Assembly: GCA_030625815.1 (NCBI GenBank)
Contig: DAOUQF010000018.1
Coordinates: 1-64,000, forward strand
Direction: 5' to 3'
DNA: 64,000 bases
From: Eubacteriales bacterium
Lineage (GTDB): Bacteria > Bacillota > Clostridia > Tissierellales > GPF-1
The notes beneath the pieces are model-generated. The model was given only the letters and a program-made list of their open reading frames with translations, searched no databases and was not told where the DNA came from. A program made the position numbers and the translations under genes. Positions 8,486 through 19,307 of the stretch are shown piece after piece. Positions within the stretch are counted from its first letter, which is position 1, and every line of letters starts with the position of its first letter.

Positions 8486-9664
8486 TTAATTTCGGAAAAT
8501 CACCGACTCGCGACTGAACATCCGGCGGGTGAACAAAAGGGCGATCCCCACATACACGCAAAGCCAAACTCCTACAATCATCAAGTGCCTTGGATCATAG
8601 ATCCGCGCCAAAGCCTCCTTGATAATAGCGATGGTGTTGATGATCGGAATATGGAAATAGGACTCGGGAATCAATTTTCCGTCGAGATACAAGGTGAAAT
8701 AAGCCGGAATCATAACAAGAATCGTAATCGGAGACAGATAGGTCTGCGCCTCCTTGAAATTTCTCGCATAAAAACTGATGGCCAACTCCACTGCGCTAAA
8801 GGTAAAGTTTAGCCCCAAACAGGCAACAGCAATCACCAAGACCGCCTTCAATGGCATAATCCCGCCCGAAGCCAGGACCGTTGGATTCAAAAGCGTCGCC
8901 AGCAAGAATCCCAAGAGGGAGGCCAGCATCCCCATAACGCTGGCAATCACTACGGCAAAATACTTGCCGAAGAGGATCTGCGAGCGGCTGGCTCTCGTTG
9001 CCAAAAGGGGTTCCAATGTCTGTCGTTCCTTCTCTCCCGCGCCCAGATCCGTCGCGGCGGGAATCCCGCCAACTGCAGACCACATGGTGAGCATCAAAGG
9101 CAAGAGCATCATATACAGCATGGCGCCGACCGGATTTCCCGATTCCCCCTCCGCCAAAGCGCGAGACTCGGTTTTCACCGCCGTCACAATCCCCGGATCC
9201 ATCCCCAGATCGATCAAGCGTTGGCGAACCACCTCTTGCTGAAATTGAGTAATCAATCCCTGCACTGTGCCTAGGGCCATGGTCGATTTCTGGCTCGCTT
9301 CATCGTAGTGCAAGATCAAGTCCGCCATGTTTTTTCCTTTCAGCATCTCTGTGAATCCCGCTGGAATCTCCACCACAACAAAGACATCGAGATCTTTCAA
9401 GGCCGCCATGGGATCCGGTTCCGGCTTGATTTCCACAAGCCCCGTCTCCAGCAAAAACTCCGTTACGCCGGACTCCTCCCCGATGATCGCAATGGGCACA
9501 TGGGATTCCACATCGTCAAAGAGCCCCTGCATCGCGATCCCCATCACAAAGGTGAGAATGGGAAAGATCAAGATCGGAATCAAGATGCTGGTTGCGATGG
9601 TCTTTCGATCCCGAAAGGTATCCATCAATTCTTTTTTAAAAACTATCCAGGTATATCCCCTCAT
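8486..9664 (-). CDS. natB: ABC-2 type exporter permease, NatB-like
   Basis: A 392-residue membrane protein. One transmembrane segment lies at residues 20-48 (TSILIPILIFPILTFVMGIA), a large extracytoplasmic domain spans about 50-180, and five to six segments form the C-terminal half. This layout is that of the NatB/ABC-2 permease family, which in B. subtilis works with NatA to extrude Na+. The substrate here is inferred only. The start overlaps the natA stop by four bases. A Na+ exporter would be consistent with the sodium-based energetics suggested by the methylmalonyl-CoA decarboxylase in this window. Confidence 0.82.
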   Translation of the reverse strand: MRGYTWIVFKKELMDTFRDRKTIATSILIPILIFPILTFVMGIAMQGLFDDVESHVPIAIIGEESGVTEFLLETGLVEIKPEPDPMAALKDLDVFVVVEIPAGFTEMLKGKNMADLILHYDEASQKSTMALGTVQGLITQFQQEVVRQRLIDLGMDPGIVTAVKTESRALAEGESGNPVGAMLYMMLLPLMLTMWSAVGGIPAATDLGAGEKERQTLEPLLATRASRSQILFGKYFAVVIASVMGMLASLLGFLLATLLNPTVLASGGIMPLKAVLVIAVACLGLNFTFSAVELAISFYARNFKEAQTYLSPITILVMIPAYFTLYLDGKLIPESYFHIPIINTIAIIKEALARIYDPRHLMIVGVWLCVYVGIALLFTRRMFSRESVIFRN

Positions 9665-10389
9665 CGTCGCTCCTCGCTTATCCGATGCAAAAAGAACTCT
9701 TCCAGACTCATCCCCGGTGCTCGTTTTTCCAGATCCTTCAGGCTTCCAAACTCAATGAGTTTTCCGCGGTCAATAATCCCGATCGCGTCGCAAAGGGCCA
9801 TTACCTCCGTCATGGTATGACTGGAGAAGACGATGGTTTTTCCCTCCGCTTTCAATTCTCGAATAAAGGCGTGCACCAGGCGAATCGCCATCACGTCCAA
9901 TCCCGCTGTCGGCTCATCGAACAGCATAATCTCGGGATCGTGCACAATGCTTCTGGCCAAGGCGACCTTCTGCTTCATCCCCTTGGAAAAATTTCCTGCT
10001 CTTCGATCCAGATATTCCGTCATCTCCAATTGGGTTGCCAGCCGCTCCACGCGGGCATTGGCCGCCTTTGACTCCATCCCGTTCAGCCGCGCAAAATAGA
10101 GGATGTTTTCTCTAGCCGTCAGCCGATCGTAAAGCCCGGTTTCTCCGCCAAAAAGAATTCCGATATGGGCGCGCGCCTGCTCCGGAAAATCAATGGCGTG
10201 AATTCCTCGAATCAGAATGGATCCCGACGACGGCTGAAGCATGGTGGCCAGCATCCGAAGGGTTGTTGTCTTCCCTGCTCCGTTCTCCCCAAGGAGGCCG
10301 AACACCTGCCCCTCAGGAATAAAAAAAGACAGCTTATCCACTGCCGTAAAGCCGCCAAATTGTTTGGACAATTCCTTCACCCTAATCAT
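9661..10389 (-). CDS. natA: ABC transporter ATP-binding protein, NatA-like
   Basis: A 242-residue ATPase. The Walker A motif is GLLGENGAGKTTTLRML (residues 33-49), the signature is FSKGMKQKVALARS, and Walker B is EIMLFDEPTAGLD. The H-loop is FSSHTM. GGAGG lies six bases before the ATG. It overlaps the ispF stop by eight bases and natB by four, so ispF-natA-natB is one unit. It energises the NatB permease. The link with ispF looks positional rather than functional. Confidence 0.87.
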   Translation of the reverse strand: MIRVKELSKQFGGFTAVDKLSFFIPEGQVFGLLGENGAGKTTTLRMLATMLQPSSGSILIRGIHAIDFPEQARAHIGILFGGETGLYDRLTARENILYFARLNGMESKAANARVERLATQLEMTEYLDRRAGNFSKGMKQKVALARSIVHDPEIMLFDEPTAGLDVMAIRLVHAFIRELKAEGKTIVFSSHTMTEVMALCDAIGIIDRGKLIEFGSLKDLEKRAPGMSLEEFFLHRISEERR

Positions 10390-10861
10390 CGACAGCCTCC
10401 ACCAAGGCTACCGCTTGCGCTGAGATGCCTTCCCCTCTTCCTTCGTAACCCATTTTTTCCGTCGTTGTCGCCTTAATCGAGACCCGATCCGCGTCAACCG
10501 CCATCACTCGGGCTAAAATCTCTCTCATCTTCGGCAGGTATCCCGCCAATTTAGGCGCCTGCGCCACGATCACCGCATCGATATTGCCCACTCGATATCC
10601 CCGATCCGTCAGCAACGCCATAACGCACGTTAGCAAATCGAGGCTGTTCGCATCGCGATAGGCTTCATCGCTGGGAGGGAAATGCTGTCCGATGTCCCCC
10701 AGCGCCGCTGCGCCCAACAAGGCATCCATGATCGCATGCGTCAAAACATCCGCATCGGAATGACCCAGCAGCCCCAACTCATGGGGGATGGTTACCCCTC
10801 CCAGAATCAATGGACGTTCCGGCACCAATCGATGCGCGTCGATTCCAATCCCTATTCTCAT
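10382..10861 (-). CDS. ispF: 2-C-methyl-D-erythritol 2,4-cyclodiphosphate synthase
   Basis: A 159-residue enzyme of the non-mevalonate isoprenoid pathway. It cyclises CDP-ME 2-phosphate, with release of CMP. Zinc ligands lie in IGIDAHRL (Asp and His near residues 8-10) and LLGHSDADVLTHAIMDALLG. The C-terminal ATTTEKMGYEGRGEGI is the family signature. The ATG at 10861 follows GAGGAGGGC. A possible extended -10 (TGGTAAAAT, -10 at 10890-10895) lies upstream without a good -35. It is the first gene of the ispF-natA-natB unit. Confidence 0.95.
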   Translation of the reverse strand: MRIGIGIDAHRLVPERPLILGGVTIPHELGLLGHSDADVLTHAIMDALLGAAALGDIGQHFPPSDEAYRDANSLDLLTCVMALLTDRGYRVGNIDAVIVAQAPKLAGYLPKMREILARVMAVDADRVSIKATTTEKMGYEGRGEGISAQAVALVEAVDD

Positions 10862-10916
10862 GGTTAGCCCTCCTCGTTTCATTCCCTTTATTTTACCACA
10901 TTTGTGTTAAGACCAT

Positions 10917-10944
10917 AAAAAAACTCGGATTTCTCCGAGTTTTC
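10917..10944 (-). terminator. Terminator of the thpR-secA-prfB unit
   Basis: AACTCGGAGAAATCCGAGTT with seven U residues on the minus strand, three bases after the prfB stop. Confidence 0.88.
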
Positions 10945-10946
10945 AT

Positions 10947-12060
10947 TTATTTGCCCTTGGCATGAAGTTTTAAATAGCTCTCCATAAACCGATCCAAATC
11001 ACCGTCCATCACAGCCTGCACATTTCCAGTCTCTGTTTGGGTGCGATGATCCTTCACCATGGAATAGGGATGGAAAACATAAGAACGAATCTGATTGCCC
11101 CAGGCGATCTCTCGATAATTGCCCTGGATATCCTCGATCTTTTCCTTTTTTTCCTGCTCTTGAATTTCAATCAGCTTGGCCATCAGCATCTTCATGGCTG
11201 TCGCTCGGTTTTTGATCTGAGACCGCTCATTCTGGCATTGTACAACAATGCCGGTGGGAACATGGGTGATGCGAATCGCAGAATCCGTTTTGTTGACGTG
11301 CTGACCGCCCGCTCCGCTGGATCGATAGGTGTCGACCCGAAGATCCTTCGGATCGATTTCCAGTTCTTCATCGTCCGCGAGTTCCGGCATCACATCCACA
11401 GACGAAAAAGAGGTATGGCGCTTTCCGGAAGAATCGAAGGGAGAGATTCGCACCAGCCGATGCACGCCCTTTTCCGTCTTCAAGTAGCCATAGGCATTCT
11501 TTCCGCCAATGCGATAGGTCGCCGATTTGACTCCAGCCTCCGTATCCCGTTGCAGGTCCAATTCCGTGATGGAATAGCCCTTCTTTTCACACCACCGCAA
11601 TTCCATCCTAAGAAGCATTTGCGCCCAGTCTTGCGCGTCGGTTCCGCCGGATCCGGCATGGATAGAAATAATGGCGGAGTGATGATCGTACTCTCCATGA
11701 AGAAGGGTGTCCAAAGACAATTTCTCAAGGTCCGTCTCGACCGCCTTGGCTATCTGGATGAGTTCCTGCTGTGCATCCGTGTCGGGTTTTTCCAAGTCCG
11801 CCAGCTCCAGCATCATCTCGAATTCCTCCAGCAAATCAGCAATCGCTTCCACCCGGGTAATCTCCGCCTTGCATTGCTTCATCTCCACAATCAAAGGCTG
11901 CGCCGTTTCCTGGTCGTTCCAGAATTCCGGCTTTGCCATTTCCGCTTCCAATTCCTCCACCCGAGTCCGTATCACAGGTGTGTCAAAGAGACACCTCAAG
12001 TTCTGCAAAAATCCCTTTGGCCGATTGATATCGTTGCTTTAAACTCTCCAATTCAAACAT
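10947..12060 (-). CDS. prfB: Peptide chain release factor 2, made by programmed +1 frameshift
   Basis: RF2 recognises UGA and UAA stop codons and triggers peptide release. The zero-frame start is ATG at 12060 after AGGAGGCAAGA (reversed context), giving 25 codons, then UGA at 11983-11985. Reading resumes in the +1 frame at GAC (11982-11984), for a 370-residue product. The release motif is SSGAGGQHVNKTDSA and the codon-recognition region contains SPF. A frameshift at CUU UGA C is the known RF2 autoregulation. secA ends nine bases upstream of the start. It should not be called a pseudogene. Confidence 0.95.
11982..11996 (-). other. prfB: Programmed +1 frameshift site in prfB
   Basis: The site reads AGGTGTCTCTTTGAC on the minus strand. 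CTT is the slip codon and TGA the in-frame stop. The upstream SD-like element is AGGTG rather than the more common AGGGGG. Low RF2 levels let the ribosome shift forward. Confidence 0.9.
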
Positions 12061-12069
12061 TCTTGCCTC

Positions 12070-14811
12070 CTACGCATCCTTGCCGCAGCATTTTTTATAT
12101 TTCTTCCCCGAACCGCAAGGGCAGGGATCATTTCGTCCAATCTTCTTATTGGCGCGCACCACGGTTTTTGGTTTTGCCGGTGCATCGCCCCCGGAAGTGC
12201 CGGTGATATGCGCCACCTGTTTTCGCTCCATCTTTCGTTGCGGACGGACGCGATACATGGTTTTCACCGTCTCTTCACGAATGGTATGTGTCATGGTGTT
12301 AAACATCTCATACCCTTCGTTTTGATAGGCGCGAACCGGATCCTCTTGCCCCATGGCTCGAAGCCCAACGCCTCGGCGCAATTGATCCATGGCGTCGATA
12401 TGATCCATCCAACGCTTATCCACGGTCTGCAACAAGACGATGCGCTCGATTTCTCGAATTTGTTCGCCGAATTCCGTTTCCTGTCTCGCATATCCCGTCA
12501 TTGCCTGCTCTTTCAAGGTTTGAGTCAATTCCTCTTTCGTCAAATCTTCCACCCGCTCAAATTGCAGGGCGTTTCCAAGAGGGAAGTATCGGCTAATCGA
12601 TTCAGCCAATTCCCCAAGCTTCCAATCCTCTGGATATCTCGCCTGAGTGAAGTGAGCGATCTCTTCCTCAATCACGCCGTCGATCATCTCTTCGATCTGA
12701 TCCTTCAGGCTCTCGCCTTCCAAGACATGACGCCGCTGTTCGTAAATCATATTCCGCTGCGTGTTCATCACATCGTCGTATTGCAAGACATTCTTTCGAA
12801 TGCCGAAGTTTCTCGCCTCGATTTTTTCCTGTGCCGACTCAATACTTCTAGACAGGATCTTCGCCTCGATGGGTTCATCGTCCGGCAATCCCAATCGATC
12901 CACCATGGTTTGCACCCGCTCGCCCCCGAAGAGTCTCATCAAATCATCGTCCAAGGAAATATAGAAACGGGATGCGCCCGGGTCTCCCTGACGACCGGAG
13001 CGGCCTCGCAATTGATTGTCGATTCGCCTCGATTCATGCCGTTCCGTGCCAATAATGTGAAGACCGCCAGCGGCAAGCACACCCTCCTGCTCGTCCTTCA
13101 ATTCCTGTTTTGCTGTTTCCAATACTTTCGCATAGCCCGCTCTCGCCGAAAGAATCTCTTGATCCTGTGTCTCAAAATAGGAATCCGCCAGCTCGATCAT
13201 ATGATCGTCGTAACGTTTCTTTAATCGTGATTTTGCCAAGAAGACCGGATTCCCACCCAAAACGATATCCGTTCCACGGCCCGCCATATTGGTTGCGATG
13301 GTTACCGCGCCCAAGCGCCCGGCTTGCGCCACAATCTCCGCCTCTTTATCATGCTGCTTCGCATTCAATACCTGATGCTTGACACCGCGGCGCTTCAGCA
13401 TCTTGCTCAATCGCTCTGAAGTTTCGATGGTGATCGTACCCACCAACACCGGCTGACCCGTTTGATGCGCTTCCACGATCTCTTCAATTACGGCATCAAA
13501 TTTCCCATCCGCGTTTTTATAAACAATATCCGGATAATCCATCCGCACGATCGGACGATTCGTCGGGATCTCAATCACATTCATATTGTAGATATGACGG
13601 AATTCATCTTCTTCGGTCAAAGCGGTACCCGTCATGCCGGAAAGTTTCTCATACATGCGAAAATAATTCTGGAAGGTGATGGTCGCCAGGGTCTTGGATT
13701 CCTTTTGAATCTCAACCCCTTCCTTGGCTTCGATCGCCTGATGCAAGCCCTCTGAATAGCGGCGCCCCATCATCAATCTGCCAGTGAAATCATCAACAAT
13801 AATGACTTCGCCTTCCTTCACGACATAATCCTGATCTTTAAACATCAAATTATTGGCGCGAAGGGCCTGATTGATCCGATGCTGAAGCTCCATATGCTCC
13901 AGATCCGCAAGGTTTTCAACGCCAAAATACTTCTCAGCCTTGGCAACCCCTTTTTCGCCCAGGGAAACGGACTTGCCTTTTTCATCGATGACAAACTCGG
14001 CTTCCTCTTCCTCGAACTTCCGATCCAACCGCTCCTCGATCCCTCGAACCTTATTGGGATCTTCTTTTCTCCCCTTCAAGGTTTTGACAAAAAGATTGGC
14101 GGCCTGATACAAAGCGGATGTCGTATCCCCTTGACCTGAAATGATCAGGGGCGTTCTCGCCTCATCGATCAGGATACTATCCACCTCATCGACGATGGCA
14201 AAATTCAAGGGACGCTGTACGCGCCGTTCTTTGAAGACAGCCATATTGTCACGCAAATAATCAAAACCAAACTCATTGTTGGTTCCATAGGTGACATCCG
14301 CCGCATAAGCGGCTTTCCGTTCCACATCCTTCAATCCATGAACAATGCATCCCGTGGTCAAGCCCAAATATTCATAGACCTTGCCCATCCATTCCATGTC
14401 GCGCTTGGCCAAATAATCATTGACCGTAACCACGTGGACCCCTTTCCCGCTCAAGGCATTCAGATAAACCGCCAGGGTTGCGACCAGGGTCTTTCCTTCG
14501 CCGGTTTTCATCTCGGCGATATCCCCTTGATGAAGAACAACGCCTCCGATCAATTGAACGGGGTAATGGCTCATGCCCAAAACACGGCTCGCCGCTTCGC
14601 GACATACCGCAAAAACCTCCGGCAACAAGTCATCCTCAGTTTCTCCCGCCTCCAGCCTCGTGCGAAACTCATTGGTTTTTGCGCGCAATGCCGTATCATC
14701 CAAGGCTTTCATTGTTTCTTCCAAGGCGAGGACCTTCTCAGAAAACGGTGTTATTCGTTTAATTTCCCGGCTGCTCTGTGAGCCGAAAAGAGATTCCAAT
14801 ATCTTTTTCAT
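12070..14811 (-). CDS. secA: Protein translocase ATPase SecA
   Basis: A 913-residue motor that drives proteins through SecYEG. Walker A is [15 protein letters not shown] (about residue 100), the DEAD-like box is [15 protein letters not shown], and GRAGRGTD-type helicase motifs appear as [13 protein letters not shown] and [10 protein letters not shown]. The protein ends with the zinc-binding SEC-C motif [17 protein letters not shown], which binds SecB or ribosomes in other bacteria. It is longer than B. subtilis SecA (841), with an extra charged segment around residues 240-290. The start follows GGAGGG. The gene lies between thpR and prfB, as in many Firmicutes for the secA-prfB pair. Confidence 0.97.
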   Translation of the reverse strand: MKKILESLFGSQSSREIKRITPFSEKVLALEETMKALDDTALRAKTNEFRTRLEAGETEDDLLPEVFAVCREAASRVLGMSHYPVQLIGGVVLHQGDIAEMKTGEGKTLVATLAVYLNALSGKGVHVVTVNDYLAKRDMEWMGKVYEYLGLTTGCIVHGLKDVERKAAYAADVTYGTNNEFGFDYLRDNMAVFKERRVQRPLNFAIVDEVDSILIDEARTPLIISGQGDTTSALYQAANLFVKTLKGRKEDPNKVRGIEERLDRKFEEEEAEFVIDEKGKSVSLGEKGVAKAEKYFGVENLADLEHMELQHRINQALRANNLMFKDQDYVVKEGEVIIVDDFTGRLMMGRRYSEGLHQAIEAKEGVEIQKESKTLATITFQNYFRMYEKLSGMTGTALTEEDEFRHIYNMNVIEIPTNRPIVRMDYPDIVYKNADGKFDAVIEEIVEAHQTGQPVLVGTITIETSERLSKMLKRRGVKHQVLNAKQHDKEAEIVAQAGRLGAVTIATNMAGRGTDIVLGGNPVFLAKSRLKKRYDDHMIELADSYFETQDQEILSARAGYAKVLETAKQELKDEQEGVLAAGGLHIIGTERHESRRIDNQLRGRSGRQGDPGASRFYISLDDDLMRLFGGERVQTMVDRLGLPDDEPIEAKILSRSIESAQEKIEARNFGIRKNVLQYDDVMNTQRNMIYEQRRHVLEGESLKDQIEEMIDGVIEEEIAHFTQARYPEDWKLGELAESISRYFPLGNALQFERVEDLTKEELTQTLKEQAMTGYARQETEFGEQIREIERIVLLQTVDKRWMDHIDAMDQLRRGVGLRAMGQEDPVRAYQNEGYEMFNTMTHTIREETVKTMYRVRPQRKMERKQVAHITGTSGGDAPAKPKTVVRANKKIGRNDPCPCGSGKKYKKCCGKDA

Positions 14812-14824
14812 CCTATTCCCTCCA

Positions 14825-15382
14825 TTATTCTTCTGTCTGATCGTTTAAATTTGCATGGGCAATAGGACGATAAATCAATTCTCCCTTGACCCGAACACTT
14901 TCCATAATCACAATTTGCTCCACTTTGATTTCCAGATCATCCAGCCTTACCTCTCGCTGCACTTTCTCAAAACCCTCGGCCCAACGCACACGTCTCGCCA
15001 GCGTCACATGGGGCCGAAAAGGCATCTTCTCCACCGGGAATCCCTGTCGCTTAAAGGCACGGTCCAGATGTCTCACCAATCCGCCCAAGCCGCGCTCCCG
15101 CCGAAGTCCGCGAAACAAAATATCGCCTCCACGCTTGGAGAATCGGCCAAGACCGGTCAGATGGATTTGAAAGGGCGCCACTTTCGCGGCCGTCTCTTCA
15201 AGAATCTGCTGAAAGGTTCCCACCATAGCAGGCTCCACTTCCCCAATAAACCGCAGGGTCAAATGGAAATTCTCTTCCTGCATAAAGCGGCCTTTCTCGC
15301 AATACACTTCACAAGCGGCGGCTTCCTTTTTCAATTGTTCCTTGATTTCTTCGGGAAATGCAATTCCAAAAAAGATGCGCAT
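14825..15382 (-). CDS. thpR: RNA 2',3'-cyclic phosphodiesterase (2H family, LigT/ThpR)
   Basis: A 185-residue 2H phosphoesterase. Its two HxTx motifs are HLTLRFIG (near residue 40) and HVTLARR (near residue 125), which together form the active site that opens 2',3'-cyclic phosphates on RNA. The ATG has TAGGAGGTCGTT upstream. It is followed by secA after 13 bases and probably shares its promoter. Physiological substrate is not deducible from sequence. Confidence 0.9.
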   Translation of the reverse strand: MRIFFGIAFPEEIKEQLKKEAAACEVYCEKGRFMQEENFHLTLRFIGEVEPAMVGTFQQILEETAAKVAPFQIHLTGLGRFSKRGGDILFRGLRRERGLGGLVRHLDRAFKRQGFPVEKMPFRPHVTLARRVRWAEGFEKVQREVRLDDLEIKVEQIVIMESVRVKGELIYRPIAHANLNDQTEE

Positions 15383-15404
15383 AACGACCTCCTAAACTTC
15401 CATT

Positions 15405-15434
15405 ATTGTATCATTCTTTTTTGCTCCACACCAA
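15405..15434 (-). promoter_or_regulatory. Candidate promoter of thpR-secA-prfB
   Basis: TTGGTG (15429-15434), 18-bp spacer and TACAAT (15405-15410) on the minus strand, 22 bases before the thpR start. Confidence 0.55.
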
Positions 15435-15465
15435 ATTTCTCAAAGAGTTTAAGAATTTTTTACAC

Positions 15466-15490
15466 AAAAAAGAGGATCGTTGCCGATCCC
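15466..15490 (-). terminator. Terminator of greA-lysS
   Basis: GGATCGGCAACGATCC followed by TCTTTTTTG on the minus strand, nine bases past the lysS stop. Confidence 0.85.
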
Positions 15491-15498
15491 CGTCTCAT

Positions 15499-16971
15499 TT
15501 ATTCAATAGGTTTCATCGTTGGAAACAAGATGACGTCCCGAATGCTTGCTTGGTTGGTAAACAACATTACCAAACGATCAATTCCGATTCCCAATCCCCC
15601 GGTCGGCGGCAAGCCAACTTCCAGGGCATTGATAAAGTCCGCATCATAGGGATGCGCTTCCTCGTCGCCTGCGTCCTTCATTGCCACTTGAGCGGTGAAA
15701 CGCTCCTTTTGATCGATGGGATCATTCAACTCCGAAAAGGCGTTGGCATATTCGGCTCCTGAAATAAAGAGCTCGAATCGCTGCGTGTAGCGTGGATCTT
15801 CCCGATCTTTTTTCGCCAGTGGAGAAATCTCCACGGGATGATGAGTGACAAAGGTAGGCTGAACCAAATGATCCTCGACAAAGGCGTCAAAGGCCTCTTC
15901 AATCAAAACGCCGATGGATTCATGGCCTTCCACTTCCAGGTGCAAGCCTTTCGCCAATCGAATCGCTTCTTCTCGATCCGTTACCACATCGAAATCAACG
16001 CCGGTATACTCCTTAACCAAGTCCACCATGCGCGCCCGCTTAAACGGTGCTTTCAAGGAAATTTCCTGCCCCTGATACTCAACAACCTGTTTCCCCAAAA
16101 TCTTGTCGCCCAGATATCCATAAAGATCTTCAACCAATTGCATCACATCTTCATAGTCCGCATAGGCTTCGTAAGATTCCAAGAGCGTAAATTCCGGATT
16201 GTGGGTACTGTCCATTCCCTCGTTTCGGAACACGCGGCTCATCTCATACACGCGATCAAAACCACCAACGATCAAACGCTTCAACGGCAATTCCAAGGCG
16301 ATTCTCAAATACATCGGAATATCCAAGGTGTTGTGATGGGTGATGAACGGCCGTGCCGACGCTCCCCCAGCCAGGGTTGACAACACTGGTGTTTCAACCT
16401 CCATATAGCCGCGATTGTCGTAAAAATCGCGAACGTATCGCTGAATCTGCGAACGGACGCGGAAAACATTCTTCACTTCTGGATTCATGATCAAATCCAC
16501 ATAGCGCTGTCGATAGCGCAGATCCGGATCCTTCAAGCCGTGAAATTTTTCCGGCAAAATTTGCAAGGATTTAGAAAGCAGGGTAACCTCTTTGGCTCGA
16601 ATCGAAACCTCGCCCATTTTTGTCTTGAACACCTCGCCAGTGACTCCGACATGGTCGCCAATATCAAAGGTTTTGACATCCAAGTAACTCTCTTCTCCCA
16701 AAATATCTTTCTTTAAAAACAACTGCACACGAGCTGTGCTGTCTTGAAGGTCATAAAATGCGACCTTTCCCTGTCCGCGCTTCGACATGATTCGGCCCGC
16801 GACAGTTACGGTTTGATTCTCATACTTTTCAAAATCAGACTGCAGTGTTTCGGCTTTCGCCGTCACATTGAATTTCACATGATCAAATGGATTAGAACCA
16901 GTCTCCTGATACTTCTTCAGTTTCTCGTGTCTTACCCTTCTGACTTCATTCAGGTTTTCGACTTCCGACAT
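15499..16971 (-). CDS. lysS: Lysyl-tRNA synthetase, class II
   Basis: A 490-residue class II synthetase charging tRNA-Lys. The N-terminal OB fold for anticodon binding covers about residues 55-140. Motif 2 includes [20 protein letters not shown] and motif 3 ends in [18 protein letters not shown]. The start follows AGGGGGAGAATC. It is preceded by greA with a ten-base gap, the common Firmicute pairing, and both depend on the strong greA promoter. Confidence 0.97.
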   Translation of the reverse strand: MSEVENLNEVRRVRHEKLKKYQETGSNPFDHVKFNVTAKAETLQSDFEKYENQTVTVAGRIMSKRGQGKVAFYDLQDSTARVQLFLKKDILGEESYLDVKTFDIGDHVGVTGEVFKTKMGEVSIRAKEVTLLSKSLQILPEKFHGLKDPDLRYRQRYVDLIMNPEVKNVFRVRSQIQRYVRDFYDNRGYMEVETPVLSTLAGGASARPFITHHNTLDIPMYLRIALELPLKRLIVGGFDRVYEMSRVFRNEGMDSTHNPEFTLLESYEAYADYEDVMQLVEDLYGYLGDKILGKQVVEYQGQEISLKAPFKRARMVDLVKEYTGVDFDVVTDREEAIRLAKGLHLEVEGHESIGVLIEEAFDAFVEDHLVQPTFVTHHPVEISPLAKKDREDPRYTQRFELFISGAEYANAFSELNDPIDQKERFTAQVAMKDAGDEEAHPYDADFINALEVGLPPTGGLGIGIDRLVMLFTNQASIRDVILFPTMKPIE

Positions 16972-16981
16972 GATTCTCCCC

Positions 16982-17461
16982 CTATCTAGAAATCTCTAGG
17001 ATTTCATACTTTACAATTTCTCCATTGGGGACTTTAGCATTCACAAATTCTCCAGCAGAATGACCCAACAAGGCTTTTCCTACCGGCGATTCATTTGAAA
17101 TTCGATTTTGAAAAGGATCTGCTTCCGTGGATCCAACAACAATATACTCTTCCACTTCGTCAAATTCCAGATCTCGAATTTTGACATGACTTCCCACACC
17201 CACAACCTGATCATTGATTTCTTCTTCCTTGATGATCTTGGCATGAGCCAACATTTCCTGCAACTTATAAATGCGTTCTTCCACCTGGGCTTGCTCCATT
17301 TTCGCAGCATCATACTCTGCGTTTTCGCTCAGATCGCCGAAGCCCTTCGCAATTCGAATCCGCTCGGATACTTCACCACGCCTAACATTCTTCAATTCCT
17401 TGTATTCTGCTTCCAGCTTGATAAATCCTTCTTGTGTTAAAATTACTTCTTTACTTGGCAT
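16982..17461 (-). CDS. greA: Transcription elongation factor GreA
   Basis: A 159-residue factor that rescues backtracked RNA polymerase by stimulating transcript cleavage. The N-terminal coiled coil (residues 10-75) carries the tip acidic pair in [12 protein letters not shown]. The C-terminal FKBP-like domain has [14 protein letters not shown]. The ATG at 17461 follows AAAGGGAGGG. The 5' leader has a hairpin (TTTCGC/GCGAAA, 17475-17492) touching the ribosome binding site. First gene of greA-lysS. Confidence 0.95.
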   Translation of the reverse strand: MPSKEVILTQEGFIKLEAEYKELKNVRRGEVSERIRIAKGFGDLSENAEYDAAKMEQAQVEERIYKLQEMLAHAKIIKEEEINDQVVGVGSHVKIRDLEFDEVEEYIVVGSTEADPFQNRISNESPVGKALLGHSAGEFVNAKVPNGEIVKYEILEISR

Positions 17462-17509
17462 AAATTTCCCTCCCTTTCGCATAAACGCGAAATGTTTACA
17501 TATAATGAG

Positions 17510-17538
17510 ATTATAGTGAAAGGGCGAATTCTTGTCAA
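17510..17538 (-). promoter_or_regulatory. Consensus sigma-A promoter of greA-lysS
   Basis: Perfect TTGACA (17533-17538), 17-bp spacer, perfect TATAAT (17510-17515) on the minus strand, five bases after the dusB stop. Confidence 0.92.
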
Positions 17539-17543
17539 GCAAA

Positions 17544-18521
17544 TCATTTTATTTTTTTCACTTGACTCAAATAATTTTCAAATAATCCTTCCATTTCCGC
17601 AAGGGTTTCCGCTTCATAGGAACGGACACGATACTCCGTCGCAAAGGGACATCCCTTGAGGTACCAGCCAAAATGCTTTCGCATTTCAAGGACCGCCGTT
17701 CGTTCCCCCTTATGGGCATAAAGCCCATGCAGATGTCGGCTCGCCACTGCAATTCGCTCCTGCAAGGTTGGCGGCGTCCAGCTTTCTCCCCGTAATTCCG
17801 TCTTGATTTTTTGAAAGATCCAGGGATTTCCATGGGCGCCTCGCCCAATCATCAATCCGTCCACCCTTGATTCTTTCAAGCGTTTCATGGCAATCTCGCC
17901 GCTCGCGATATCACCATTTCCAATGACCGGAATGGAAAGGGCCGCCTTAATCTTGGCAATCTCTTCCCAATCCGCCTTTCCTTGATAAAACTCCGCTCGC
18001 GTTCGTCCATGGACGACCAGAAAATCAATGCCGGTCGCCTCCAGTCGCTTGGCGATTTCGATACCGCGTTTTTCTCCGGTCTCCCATCCGATGCGAATCT
18101 TAACGGAGACTGGGCGATTGGACGCCTTTACAATGGCTTCCACCGCGGCTTGGGCGCGATCCAGATCCTTGACCAAGGCGCTGCCCGCTCCATTCTTTAC
18201 AATCTTGGGCGCGGGGCACCCCATATTAAAGTCCAACACCGCGATATCGTCTCGGGGATTGATAAACCGCTTGACAACCTCGGAAAGGATCTGAGGATCC
18301 TCTCCAAAAATCTGCAAAGAAACAGGCTGCTCTTCCGGATGAATCACCATCAATCGCTGCGATTTCTTGTCTCCATAATACAGCGCCTTCGCGCTCACCA
18401 TCTCCGTGCAAACGAAATCCGCTCCATATTCGCGGCAGATCGCACGAAAGGGCATATCCGTAATCCCCGCCATGGGCGCCAAAAACAAAGGGGTTTTTAA
18501 CACAAGGTTTCCTATCTTCAT
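17544..18521 (-). CDS. dusB: tRNA-dihydrouridine synthase
   Basis: A 325-residue FMN-dependent enzyme that reduces uridine in tRNA D loops. The TIM barrel begins with LFLAPMAGITDMPFRAICR (residues 12-30). The catalytic cysteine lies in DFNMGCPAPKIVKNGAGSAL, and GLMIGRGAHGNPWIF is the phosphate-binding end. The start follows AGGAGGCTGAC. It follows coaX by nine bases, an order also seen in Bacillus (coaX region to dusB to lysS). Confidence 0.94.
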   Translation of the reverse strand: MKIGNLVLKTPLFLAPMAGITDMPFRAICREYGADFVCTEMVSAKALYYGDKKSQRLMVIHPEEQPVSLQIFGEDPQILSEVVKRFINPRDDIAVLDFNMGCPAPKIVKNGAGSALVKDLDRAQAAVEAIVKASNRPVSVKIRIGWETGEKRGIEIAKRLEATGIDFLVVHGRTRAEFYQGKADWEEIAKIKAALSIPVIGNGDIASGEIAMKRLKESRVDGLMIGRGAHGNPWIFQKIKTELRGESWTPPTLQERIAVASRHLHGLYAHKGERTAVLEMRKHFGWYLKGCPFATEYRVRSYEAETLAEMEGLFENYLSQVKKIK

Positions 18522-18530
18522 GTCAGCCTC

Positions 18531-19307
18531 CTAGGATCGATTGCGATCATAGATAATCTTCAACCCATCCAGGGTCAACCGTTTGTCAATGACCTCGATG
18601 GTCTCCGATCCGGCAGCGATCATAGATGCCAATCCGCCGGTCGCTACGATCTTCGCTACGGAACCGCCCAGTTCCGCCACCATTCGCCGTACAATATAGT
18701 CCACCAAGCCAACCTGGCCGATGGAGATTCCCGACTGAATGCTCTCCGTCGTATTGCGGCAGATCACCCGATCCGGCATGCGAATTTCAACCTTGGGCAA
18801 TTTTGCCGTTCGCTCAAACAGCGCGTCGCTGGCAATCTTGATTCCCGGCGCAATGGTTCCGCCCAGATAATCGCCTTTTCCGCTCACGGCACAAAAGGTT
18901 GTCGCCGTTCCAAAATCCACAATTACCAAGGGTCCGCCGTATTTCTGAAACGCTGCAACCGCATTGACGATCCGATCCGCCCCGACTTGCTTGGGGTTGT
19001 CATAGTGGATCAGCATTCCGGTTTTGATTCCCGGTCCGACAATAAGCGGACGCATCTCAAAATACTTGACCGTCATGGCTTCCAGGGAATACATGATTGG
19101 CGGCACAACCGATGAAATAATCACCGATTCCACCGCTTCGGGCTCAAATCCGTCATACTGAAACAATTGCGTGATCAAGATCCCAAACTCATCGCTGGTC
19201 TTCTGGCGATCCGTTGCAATGCGCCATGATTTTTTCAGATACAATCCTTCTTTTTTATATAATCCGAGGGTAATATTTGTGTTTCCCACGTCAATGACTA
19301 ATACCAT
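18531..19307 (-). CDS. coaX: Type III pantothenate kinase
   Basis: A 258-residue ASKHA-fold kinase phosphorylating pantothenate in coenzyme A synthesis. [12 protein letters not shown] (residues 6-17) is the phosphate loop. [11 protein letters not shown] and [12 protein letters not shown] carry the catalytic and binding residues, and [15 protein letters not shown] follows. Type III enzymes need a monovalent cation and are not feedback inhibited by CoA. The start lies 17 bases inside panT, suggesting coupled expression of uptake and phosphorylation. Confidence 0.95.
   Translation of the reverse strand: MVLVIDVGNTNITLGLYKKEGLYLKKSWRIATDRQKTSDEFGILITQLFQYDGFEPEAVESVIISSVVPPIMYSLEAMTVKYFEMRPLIVGPGIKTGMLIHYDNPKQVGADRIVNAVAAFQKYGGPLVIVDFGTATTFCAVSGKGDYLGGTIAPGIKIASDALFERTAKLPKVEIRMPDRVICRNTTESIQSGISIGQVGLVDYIVRRMVAELGGSVAKIVATGGLASMIAAGSETIEVIDKRLTLDGLKIIYDRNRS

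Noticed and set aside
8301-8567. Open frame of 88 codons upstream of proS
   Set aside because: It runs through the T-box leader and the natB end and has no ribosome binding site; the RNA structure explains the region.
11983-12060. Apparent stop codon near the start of prfB suggesting a pseudogene
   Set aside because: It is the known programmed +1 frameshift arrangement of RF2; the reading frames join precisely at CTT TGA C.
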